The notes under the pieces: generated by a model
What the model saw: the letters and a program-made list of their open reading frames with translations, nothing else
The model's database searches: none
What the model was told of the DNA's origin: nothing
Program-made: the position numbers and the translations under genes
Source: CAYQLK01 sp964426075
Lineage (GTDB): Bacteria > Patescibacteriota > Microgenomatia > CAYQLK01
Reading direction: 5' to 3'
Assembly: GCA_964426075.1 (NCBI GenBank)
Contig: CAYROP010000015.1
Location: forward strand, 1-22,204
Length of the DNA stretch: 22,204 nucleotides
Shown: positions 7,249 to 13,811 of the stretch, piece after piece
How positions within the stretch are numbered: position 1 is the first letter of the stretch
Layout of the letters: each line of letters begins with the position of its first letter

Positions 7249-7827
7249 TTATAAAGCCATACTCATTTGAGTATCGTTTGTTGAAGTCGGTAAATATTTT
7301 CCCAAATCAACAATAAATTCTTTAGTCACTCCACCTAAGTCTGGATATTTCAACTTACCATTACTCATTGCAAAATCAAAAATTTCTCTAGTTATTCTGA
7401 CATCCTCCAAACAGTATTCTGCTAATTTCTCCATCTTACCCTCACGAAAATATCTAACCGCATCCAATCCATCCCCAATTTTACCCTTATTTAAAGTTGC
7501 CTTAGCCAAATTATCTAATTTAAGCCTAAACCCTAACACATCTTTGACAACTTCTAACAAATCAATAGTCGGGAACTTTTTGAGATCGCCACGATAATAC
7601 GGTGCAAGCACTTCGTAATCAAAACTTTTAATATTGTATCCAATTAACAAATCCGCAGATTCTAAAAGAGGCCACATTTTTCCTAAGTCATTTTCAAAAT
7701 ACCCAAAATACTCATTTGTTTCTGAGTCGTGTAAGCCAACATAAGAAATACCTAATTTCTTAGTATCATTACCAACCTCCTGAAAAATATTCTTAGTTTC
7801 GACGTCCAAAGTAATCTGCTTTGTCAT
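7249..7827 (-). CDS. DEDDy-type 3'-5' exonuclease, RNase H-like fold
   Basis: The 192-residue protein has the four acidic exonuclease motifs: D8 and E10 in TLDVET, D70 in YNIKSFDYEVL, and D142 in YCLEDVR with Y138, the YxxxD form of DEDDy enzymes. This resembles the stand-alone YprB-like/RNase_H_2 group. The family removes nucleotides from 3' ends of DNA or RNA using two metal ions; the substrate cannot be told from sequence. There is no helicase or polymerase domain. The start is 6 bases after the trxB stop, so the two are co-transcribed. The ending (TQMSMAL) is short and non-conserved. Confidence 0.85.
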   Translation of the reverse strand: MTKQITLDVETKNIFQEVGNDTKKLGISYVGLHDSETNEYFGYFENDLGKMWPLLESADLLIGYNIKSFDYEVLAPYYRGDLKKFPTIDLLEVVKDVLGFRLKLDNLAKATLNKGKIGDGLDAVRYFREGKMEKLAEYCLEDVRITREIFDFAMSNGKLKYPDLGGVTKEFIVDLGKYLPTSTNDTQMSMAL

Positions 7828-7833
7828 ACAACT

Positions 7834-8751
7834 CTATTCTCCAGTCAAAAACTTCCCAGCCTCTAATGCAGCCATACAACCAGCTCCAGATGCGGTAATT
7901 GCCTGCCTATATCGATAATCAGAAACATCACCAGCTATAAACACACCACCAATTGAACTCTTCACATAATCAATCACTTCTAAATACCCTTTGTCATTTA
8001 TTTCCAGCTGACCTTGAAAAATATCCGTATTAGGCGTATGTCCAATCGCTACAAACAAACCTTCAACTTTTAACTCACTCTCTTTATTTGTATTTGTATC
8101 AATAAGTTTTATCCCTGATAACATTCCATCACCCACAACCTCTAATATGGTTTTATTGGTTAAAAATTCAATTTTTGGATTATTCTTTGCCTTCTCTAAC
8201 ATGATCTTAGATGCCCGAAACTCATCCCTCCTATGAATAATAGTTACCTTGCTTGCAAACTTTGTTAAAAATGTTGCCTCCTCCATAGCCGAATCTCCAC
8301 CACCAACAACCGCAACTTCCTTATTTCTAAAAAAGAATCCATCGCAAGTTGCGCACGCAGAAACTCCTTTACCCCAATATTTCTCCTCTGAAGGAATACC
8401 CAACCATTTTGCGTTCGAGCCGGTCGCAATTATGACAGATTTTGCTTGAATCTCCGTTTCTCCCACCCAAAGTTTTTTTATTTCACCTCTTAAATCTACT
8501 TTCGTAACATTTCCTGTCACAAACTCAGCCCCAAACTTTTCAGCTTGTTTTTTCATCTTTTCCACCAATTCCGGCCCCATTATCCCTTCATCAAACCCAG
8601 GAAAATTTTCTACCTCACTCGTTATCATTAATTGTCCACCAGGAGTTTGTCCTAATACTACAACGGTTGAAAGTAGCGCCCTGCTCGTATAAATAGCTGC
8701 AGTCAAACCTGCAGGTCCGGAACCAATTATCGCAACATCTAAAACATTCAT
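7834..8751 (-). CDS. trxB: Thioredoxin reductase
   Basis: This 305-residue homodimeric flavoenzyme normally reduces thioredoxin with NADPH. FAD motif IIGSGPAGLTAA is at 8-19, followed by PGGQL (37-41). The redox-active pair is C133 and C136 in SACATCDG. The NADPH motif VVGGGDSAMEEA is at about 148-159, with HRRDEFRAS (173-181) supplying the arginines typical of NADPH preference. The C-terminal FAD motif is IAGDV, followed by YRQAITASGAGCMAA. Length is standard. It is the first gene of the long minus-strand gene string and shares a divergent intergenic region with the 8888 gene. No thioredoxin is encoded in the window. Confidence 0.97.
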   Translation of the reverse strand: MNVLDVAIIGSGPAGLTAAIYTSRALLSTVVVLGQTPGGQLMITSEVENFPGFDEGIMGPELVEKMKKQAEKFGAEFVTGNVTKVDLRGEIKKLWVGETEIQAKSVIIATGSNAKWLGIPSEEKYWGKGVSACATCDGFFFRNKEVAVVGGGDSAMEEATFLTKFASKVTIIHRRDEFRASKIMLEKAKNNPKIEFLTNKTILEVVGDGMLSGIKLIDTNTNKESELKVEGLFVAIGHTPNTDIFQGQLEINDKGYLEVIDYVKSSIGGVFIAGDVSDYRYRQAITASGAGCMAALEAGKFLTGE

Positions 8752-8783
8752 AATTTATTTACTTTTTAAATATAACTGCAGAC

Positions 8784-8811
8784 TTGCCACAGCTATATTT
8801 AGTATTATAAT
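8784..8811 (+). promoter_or_regulatory. Promoter for the 7TM/ligase pair with a symmetric -10
   Basis: -35 TTGCCA (8784-8789), 16-base spacer, -10 TATAAT (8806-8811). The predicted start is about 8818, giving a 70-nt leader to the ATG at 8888. The -10 lies in the palindrome ATTATAAT (8804-8811), so a TATAAT also reads on the minus strand (8804-8809) toward trxB, without a clear -35 there. The leader 8819-8887 is A/T-rich with no clear Shine-Dalgarno sequence. Confidence 0.75.
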
Positions 8812-8887
8812 GTGGGCGCTTTAAAGTTACCTTCTCATTTATAGAGAAAGCAATTTAGTAAATAGTGAAATAAAATTTTAAACTAAA

Positions 8888-9817
8888 ATGAAATTCTTGC
8901 AAACCCTAATTATCTTTTCCATCGCTTTTTCAAGTTTAGTTTTCGCACCACAAATTTCGGCACAAACCAAAAACACTGAATTAACACCAACTTCAACTCC
9001 TATCCCAACCCCACAAACTATCGAAGCTACGACCCAAGCTCAAGAAGCCTCAATCAGTTCAACTCTCAAACTATCTTCTGACCTTACCAATCCAGAAGTT
9101 TCCCGATCACAACTCAAAATTCTACTAGATCAACACCCTATTACCTCATTATCATGGAATAATTTTATTTCCTATGGAATCAGATCAATGGTCAACGATG
9201 GGGTTCCCACCAACACAATTGTCCTAGTCTTAATGCTTCCAATTATTGCCGCAATTGCAGCCTTTTCAAGACAAGTAATTGGGTTCAAAAGTTTTGGAAT
9301 TTACACCCCAACAGTAACAGCAGTCGCCTTCGTTGCTACGGGATTAAAAGTTGGACTTGCACTGTTTATTGTTATTGTTTTAACTACGACTCTATCCAGA
9401 TACTTGCTCAGATATCTCAAAATCCTTTATTTACCAAGAACAGCACTAATTTTATTTTTCGTTTCGATGGCAATGTTTATTACTCTATTTTTTGGTTCAA
9501 TGCTCGATATTGTAAGAATCGAAACGATTTCGATCTTTCCAATTTTGATTCTAATTACACTTGCAGAAAACTTCGTTAACATTCAATTAGACAAAAACCT
9601 TAGACAGGCTGCAGTCATTACTGCTGAAACATTAGTACTGGCTGTAATTGGATTTTTGATAATGCAATGGAGCTATCTTCAAAGAATTGTGCTTATAAAC
9701 CCTGAACTAACTTTTATTGCGATAATCGCCTTTATAATTCTTATCGGTAGATGGACCGGACTGAGACTTGTCGAATATCTCCGTTTTAGAGAGGTTCTCA
9801 AGTATGGTAAAGAGTAA
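8888..9817 (+). CDS. 7TM protein of the transglutaminase-associated (7TM_transglut) type, lacking the transglutaminase part
   Basis: The 309-residue protein has a signal peptide (1-25, ending ISA), a Thr/Pro-rich linker (30-55) and a short extracytoplasmic stretch. From about residue 108 it has around seven membrane spans with FKSFGIYTPTVTAVAFVATGL (about 133-153) as the most conserved-looking block. In proteobacteria the matching protein carries an inactive transglutaminase-like domain before the 7TM part and sits beside a glutamate-ligase-like ATP-grasp and a RimK-type protease. Here the N-terminal domain is absent, replaced by a short linker. The next gene overlaps the 3' end by 14 bases. 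Family assignment rests on membrane topology plus the neighbour; the biological role of the system is unknown. Confidence 0.75.
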   Translation: MKFLQTLIIFSIAFSSLVFAPQISAQTKNTELTPTSTPIPTPQTIEATTQAQEASISSTLKLSSDLTNPEVSRSQLKILLDQHPITSLSWNNFISYGIRSMVNDGVPTNTIVLVLMLPIIAAIAAFSRQVIGFKSFGIYTPTVTAVAFVATGLKVGLALFIVIVLTTTLSRYLLRYLKILYLPRTALILFFVSMAMFITLFFGSMLDIVRIETISIFPILILITLAENFVNIQLDKNLRQAAVITAETLVLAVIGFLIMQWSYLQRIVLINPELTFIAIIAFIILIGRWTGLRLVEYLRFREVLKYGKE

Positions 9818-11108
9818 ACATGTCCTAGGCATTAATGCCCGCAATCTACTCTACATCGGACGCTACAATCGTATGCGCGCCCGTAGATTCGCAGATGAAA
9901 AACTCTTAACCAAACGAGTTTTAATAAAAAACAATGTCGCAACCCCAAAACTCTACGCCTCTTTTTACAGATTCAAAGATCTTGATGACTTTGACTGGAA
10001 TAGCCTTCCACAAGACTTTGTAGTTAAACCCAATGCCGGCTATGGTGGCGAAGGCATCCTTCTAGTTAGAAAATTTAAAAACGGCAAAGGAGAAACAACC
10101 GACCAAAATAATATCGACAGCGCAGGCCTCAAAAGACACGTTCAAGATATACTTGACGGAAACTATTCCTTAAACCAAGTTCCAGATGCTGCTTTTATTG
10201 AAGAAAGAATTAGGCGTAGTAAAACCTTTAAGAAATATACTTGGCGTGGTGCACCAGATATTCGTGTAATTGTTTTCAATAAAGTACCGGTTATGGCAAT
10301 GTTAAGGCTCCCAACGGAAGAAAGTAACGGTACAGCCAACCTTCACGGTGGTGCTATCGGAGTCGGCATAGATATCGCGACAGGAGTCACGGTTCATGCT
10401 ATCCGCTACGATCAACCAATCAAATATGTACCCGATACAAAAATCAAACTTAATGGCATCAAAGTTCCCCACTGGGAAGAAATACTTAGACTTTCTGTTG
10501 AAGCACAAGTCGCATCCAAACTTGGATTTGCTGGCATTGATATTATTCTCGATGAAAACAAAGGTCCTGTCGTCATTGAAATAAATGCTAGACCAGGACT
10601 TTCTATCCAAAACGCCAATCGAGCCCCTTTACTAAGAAGACTCAAGCGTGTCGAAGATCTTGAGGTTACTTCTACAGATCGAGGTGTATCGTTAGCTAAA
10701 ACAATTTTTTCTTCTTCAGTTTCAGAAAAAATTAAGCCAAACCGTACGATACTAGACGCAGTCGAAATAGTAAAAGTTGTAAGTTCTACCGGCAAAAGAC
10801 TTGAAGTAAAAGCTCGTATCGATACGGGTGCAAAGTCCTCATCTATTGACAGACATTTAGCTCAAAATTTAGGAATCTATCATTCGACCTTAATAACTAA
10901 AATAAAAGGGGTCAGATCAGCTCATGGAAGATCAAAAAGAGAATATGTTAGTCTAAAATTTTCAGTTGCAGGCAAACTTATTACTTCCACCGCCTCGGTC
11001 GCAGACAGATCTCATTTAAAATATCCATTACTTATTGGACGTAGAGACATTCAAGGATTTGTTGTTAAACCATTCATTCCAAAAATTCCCAAACCAAACC
11101 ATAGCTAA
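9804..11108 (+). CDS. ATP-grasp glutamate-ligase-like enzyme fused to a RimK-type aspartyl (retropepsin-like) protease
   Basis: The product is 434 residues. The N-terminus LGINARNLLYIGRYN, then DEKLLTKRVL and PKLY, matches the alpha-L-glutamate-ligase-like family. ATP-grasp signatures are VVKPNAGYGGEGI (about 73-85), the IEERI block and the metal-binding VVIEINARPGLSIQNAN (about 255-271). After a linker, residues about 320-430 form a second domain with RIDTGAKSSSI (catalytic-type D340 in DTGA) and LIGRRDIQGF, as in RimK-associated proteases. The fused pair may attach and remove an amino acid or peptide tag. Start choice: ATG 9804 has AGAGAGG 9 bases upstream; an in-frame TTG at 9768 would extend it but lacks a ribosome site. 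Confidence 0.85.
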   Translation: MVKSKHVLGINARNLLYIGRYNRMRARRFADEKLLTKRVLIKNNVATPKLYASFYRFKDLDDFDWNSLPQDFVVKPNAGYGGEGILLVRKFKNGKGETTDQNNIDSAGLKRHVQDILDGNYSLNQVPDAAFIEERIRRSKTFKKYTWRGAPDIRVIVFNKVPVMAMLRLPTEESNGTANLHGGAIGVGIDIATGVTVHAIRYDQPIKYVPDTKIKLNGIKVPHWEEILRLSVEAQVASKLGFAGIDIILDENKGPVVIEINARPGLSIQNANRAPLLRRLKRVEDLEVTSTDRGVSLAKTIFSSSVSEKIKPNRTILDAVEIVKVVSSTGKRLEVKARIDTGAKSSSIDRHLAQNLGIYHSTLITKIKGVRSAHGRSKREYVSLKFSVAGKLITSTASVADRSHLKYPLLIGRRDIQGFVVKPFIPKIPKPNHS

Positions 11109-11149
11109 AAAAATAAGGTGAGAGCAAGAAATTAATCCTGCCCTCACCT
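11107..11149 (-). terminator. Strong intrinsic terminator of the GC-rich gene
   Basis: As minus-strand RNA, 11137-11149 pairs with 11116-11128 in a 13-bp stem (two G-U pairs) around an 8-base loop, followed by UAUUUUUUU (11107-11115). On the + strand the two wobble pairs become A-C mismatches and no T-run follows, so it is directional. The U-tract abuts the stop codon of the ATP-grasp gene (11106-11108), so convergent transcription units share this border. Confidence 0.9.
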
Positions 11150-11330
11150 CACAAAACGACCAGATCACAAACCCGAAGCAGTAAACCGCAAGGAGGCTAG
11201 CTCTGTAACAAAACAGATACCTCTTTAAGTTTGCCTGTCATGAAGTTTCTCCATCTCAGACAAAAATAAGGAAGCTAGGGGTGCTAGACCTAATGTGCCT
11301 CACAGTCACGACTAAAGGGTCGCGATTGGT
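11150..11330 (-). other. Long structured 3' region between the orphan gene and its terminator
   Basis: About 180 bases without a coding frame. Small inverted repeats are present: AAGGAGG (11190-11196) with CCTCTTT (11219-11225) enclosing TCTGT/ACAGA, GCTAG/CTAG pairs near 11274-11288, and CACGAC with GTCGCG near 11307-11324. Some pair better on the + strand and some on either strand, so I cannot assign a known RNA. I find no tRNA signature. It could be a long 3' UTR or an unrecognised small RNA. Confidence 0.4.
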
Positions 11331-11810
11331 TTAGGAAGGTTGAACCAGCTCATCCAGATAGCGGAAATTACGTCCACCAGCTTCCTGGAAACGAACCTCG
11401 ATCGGCTTTCCTGTCAGGACAGCCATAAGCCTCGCAACCCTCGCAACGTTCTGTTGCTGAGATTCCAAGACCTGTCGGTTCGTCATGTACTCTGGGTTCA
11501 CTGGCGAGCTCTTCATTGCCAGGGACTCCCGACTGCGACGACCTGCCATCTCGGGCGCAATTGCCTGAAACAGGTCAGAAACCGGAATAGTGAAACGGGG
11601 ATGCTTCACAACAGTCGTGCTGGGGCCCGCAGACTGTCCGGATTGGGGAACGCAGATGGCGGCTTCACCCACGTTCTTAGCTGATGTCACGACCATCATG
11701 AGACAATCGGCAGCAGCAAAGGCCATGTAGGTCTCCACCTCTCTCGAAGAACCAGCCTTATCAGCCAGCTCCTCAAGTGTCCACCGAGTGCTCGTCAACA
11801 CGTTCGTCAA
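11331..11810 (-). CDS. GC-rich orphan protein of unknown function
   Basis: I do not recognise this 159-residue soluble protein. Residues 10-35 look helical (TLEELADKAGSSREVETYMAF begins the stretch) and 36-45 strand-like (LMMVVTSAK). A Ser/Gly/Pro-rich segment (50-66) and a helix-rich tail (NVARVARLMAVLTGKPIEVRF) follow. Base use is unlike its neighbours: 31 of 60 bases at 11341-11400 and 36 of 60 at 11581-11640 are G or C, against 17 of 60 at 12361-12420. The start is TTG at 11810 with GGAGAG 5 bases upstream. It has its own promoter, a long leader and a terminator, so it stands alone. Foreign origin or unusually strong codon selection are both possible. A + strand frame at 11340-11684 is its shadow. 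Confidence 0.75.
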   Translation of the reverse strand: MTNVLTSTRWTLEELADKAGSSREVETYMAFAAADCLMMVVTSAKNVGEAAICVPQSGQSAGPSTTVVKHPRFTIPVSDLFQAIAPEMAGRRSRESLAMKSSPVNPEYMTNRQVLESQQQNVARVARLMAVLTGKPIEVRFQEAGGRNFRYLDELVQPS

Positions 11811-11875
11811 CTATGCTCTCCGATTGTTATGTGCTCGCAATTGGAATTCAAACCAAAAACCTCTCCCTGATTATT

Positions 11876-11900
11876 ACGTGCTTTCCTTCAAAAAACACGT
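11876..11900 (-). other. Hairpin in the leader of the orphan gene
   Basis: As minus-strand RNA, ACGUGUUUU (11892-11900) pairs with AAAGCACGU (11876-11884), 9 bp including one G-U pair, with a 7-base loop. No U-run follows, so it is not a terminator. It lies in the roughly 137-nt leader upstream of the TTG start and could affect RNA stability or translation. Confidence 0.4.
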
Positions 11901-11954
11901 TTTGGATTATCAAGAAAAGACAATTGATTCCGTATCCCAAAAACGATTCTAAGA

Positions 11955-11984
11955 ATTCTAGCACAATTCATTGCAGTTTCTCAA
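11955..11984 (-). promoter_or_regulatory. Promoter of the GC-rich orphan gene
   Basis: On the minus strand, -35 TTGAGA (11979-11984) and extended -10 TGC-TAGAAT (hexamer 11955-11960), spacer 18 bases. The -35 overlaps the stop codon of the acyltransferase gene. Predicted RNA start about 11948. Confidence 0.65.
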
Positions 11985-13060
11985 AATCTAGTCAGCAATC
12001 CATAAAACCTTAGCTTTGATAAATACTTTGCTATCTGAAAAGCTAATTCCGACAAAATCGTCGATAACATAAAAGCTAAGAGAAAATATGAAATAAAACT
12101 ACCAAAATCACTTGGCCTTAAAAAGCCAATCAATTCTCGTAAAACCAATGTGTGAGAAAGATAAATTATAAAAGACCTCTCCCCAATCCAAACAAATATT
12201 TGAGGAAACTTAAGCCATAACTTTCTCCAAATTAACGATGATAAAATAAAACCTGTTGCAAAAATCAACACCGGAATTCTTGTAAATCTAGTCGCCGCAA
12301 TAATATCTGCACTATTACCAATAAGTCTAAAGGTATCTACCAAAATATAAACTAAACCAAAAACCAAAAAAATAATTGCAGAAAGTCTAACCAAATTATT
12401 TTTTTTAGACATCACCCCAGGCAGAAAATTAAGATAAATTCCCAAAGCAAAATAAAAAATCCAAGAACCAAAAAACAAGTATTGTTGTTGATCCCCCCAT
12501 GAAAACCCAAATTTAATAATTTTTTCCGCTTCTAAACTTGTAAATACATACAAAACCGCCTGCATAACACCTAAAAACAAGATAATTCTCCAACCAAACT
12601 TTTTAATTAAAATCGCAAGTATTGGAAACATTAAATATAAAGACACGATCATTGGCACAAAATACAAATGATAATCAGCTTTTCCCACAAAAATAATTTT
12701 CCATAATGAAAAATGTTCCACATGATTCCATTCGTCACTAAATCTAATATAAAAATATATAACTCCTGACCAAAAGAAATACCAAGGTAATAATTTGACC
12801 ACTCTCCTCCTAAAAAACTGCCCATAATCACGACCAATATCCATATTTTTTATTCCAAGACCATAACCACTTAGCGCCACAAAAACAGGCACACAAAATC
12901 TAGTTAACTGATCAAGAATTAACAAACCACTCCACCCAAATCCGTTTCTAGGAAAATACGTATAACTAAGACTTATTGTATGTACAAGTACCACTGCAAT
13001 TATTGCAACAGCTTTAATTACATCAAGCTCAATTTGACGATCACTTAACTTTTTTTCCAT
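11981..13060 (-). CDS. Acyltransferase family 3 membrane protein
   Basis: The 359-residue protein has about ten membrane spans. The N-terminal block RQIELDVIKAVAIIAVVLVH is the acyltransferase-3 opening, with the conserved histidine ending the first span. The FRRRVVKLLPWYFFW block follows the third span, and the late IYLSHTLVLREL matches the family's conserved final region. Such enzymes move acetyl or other acyl groups across the membrane onto surface sugars or lipids. It is the last gene of a six-gene minus-strand series with GT-C and DedA proteins, so surface glycan decoration is likely. Start: ATG 13060 leaves a 20-base overlap with the upstream gene; ATG 13087 is possible but would add nine residues unlike the family. 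Confidence 0.88.
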   Translation of the reverse strand: MEKKLSDRQIELDVIKAVAIIAVVLVHTISLSYTYFPRNGFGWSGLLILDQLTRFCVPVFVALSGYGLGIKNMDIGRDYGQFFRRRVVKLLPWYFFWSGVIYFYIRFSDEWNHVEHFSLWKIIFVGKADYHLYFVPMIVSLYLMFPILAILIKKFGWRIILFLGVMQAVLYVFTSLEAEKIIKFGFSWGDQQQYLFFGSWIFYFALGIYLNFLPGVMSKKNNLVRLSAIIFLVFGLVYILVDTFRLIGNSADIIAATRFTRIPVLIFATGFILSSLIWRKLWLKFPQIFVWIGERSFIIYLSHTLVLRELIGFLRPSDFGSFISYFLLAFMLSTILSELAFQIAKYLSKLRFYGLLTRF

Positions 13061-13805
13061 CGCTATTTTTAACTTTGAGCTTCCCATTCATTCCATAATC
13101 TACATACAGCTCATGGAAGGTTGCAATCAACACTGGTCTAATTAACTGAATTATTGTCCAATTAATACCATTTTGAATTTCTTTTGGTGAATACATCGAC
13201 AATACCAAAGCAGGCAATGCAAAAGGAGAAACGGCAACCAAAGCAAACAAAAAACTTAAAGTCACAAGTATCCATCTTTTATGCGCAACACGCCAACTTA
13301 TTGCAACAGCCTTAATTGCATTTTGGTTGTCTACAACTGCTGCATAGGTCGCAAAAACCAATCGAACATGCACCAAAACCGCAAACGGCAAAATAATTAT
13401 CCAGGTCAAAATATCACTATATCCATTTCTTGTTGCCCAATAATCTAGTAATGTCTTAAGCGGAACAAACATCCCCCAAAAAATAATCGTCGTAATCCCA
13501 TTTACTTCCAAATATCGCCTTAACCATTTAAAAGTCTGCGGCAAAATCTTAGCCGGAACTACTAACTCGTTCCTAGCCAATGCCTCAACTGCAAATATTA
13601 ATGCCAAATTACCCCCCACAATTGAAATCCACGGCAAAACCAAAGCGACCCACGACGCCCAAATATTATTTTGGTTTGAAAAAGCCACACTAGAAACATC
13701 AAACAAAGCAAATAGTCCAGCTAGTGCCAGTAATCCAAATGGATCTTTCGCGCAGAGCCTTAGTCCTCTAATTACATACTCTCGAGCTTGAAAAACAACC
13801 TGCAT
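13041..13805 (-). CDS. Multi-pass membrane protein of unknown function
   Basis: The 254-residue protein has about five to six hydrophobic segments (roughly 23-43, 50-75, 98-118, 132-155, 175-200). An amphipathic N-terminus (REYVIRGLRLCAKDPFGLL) leads in, and a cytoplasmic-looking lysine-rich tail (LKVKNSDGKKVK) follows the last segment. The central AVAISWRVAHKRW resembles the helix seen in YciC/GlpQ-membrane-domain-like proteins, which are of unclear function. It starts 6 bases after the GT-C gene stop and overlaps the acyltransferase start, so it is translationally linked to both. A role in envelope assembly is inferred only from neighbours. Confidence 0.75.
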   Translation of the reverse strand: MQVVFQAREYVIRGLRLCAKDPFGLLALAGLFALFDVSSVAFSNQNNIWASWVALVLPWISIVGGNLALIFAVEALARNELVVPAKILPQTFKWLRRYLEVNGITTIIFWGMFVPLKTLLDYWATRNGYSDILTWIIILPFAVLVHVRLVFATYAAVVDNQNAIKAVAISWRVAHKRWILVTLSFLFALVAVSPFALPALVLSMYSPKEIQNGINWTIIQLIRPVLIATFHELYVDYGMNGKLKVKNSDGKKVK

Positions 13806-13811
13806 AAAAAA

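Noticed and set aside
9768..9803. Upstream TTG start for the ATP-grasp gene
   Set aside because: It would overlap the 7TM gene by 50 bases and has no ribosome-binding site, while ATG 9804 does and fits the family's N-terminus.
10302..10795. Minus-strand frames inside the ATP-grasp gene
   Set aside because: They are shadows of the conserved ATP-grasp domain on the + strand.
11330..11360. GGTTCAACC near the end of the orphan gene as a tRNA T-arm
   Set aside because: No acceptor stem, anticodon arm or CCA end fits around it; it encodes the last residues of the protein.
11340..11684. A 114-codon + strand frame across the GC-rich gene
   Set aside because: The minus-strand frame is longer and has promoter, ribosome-binding site and terminator in the right places; the + frame has none.
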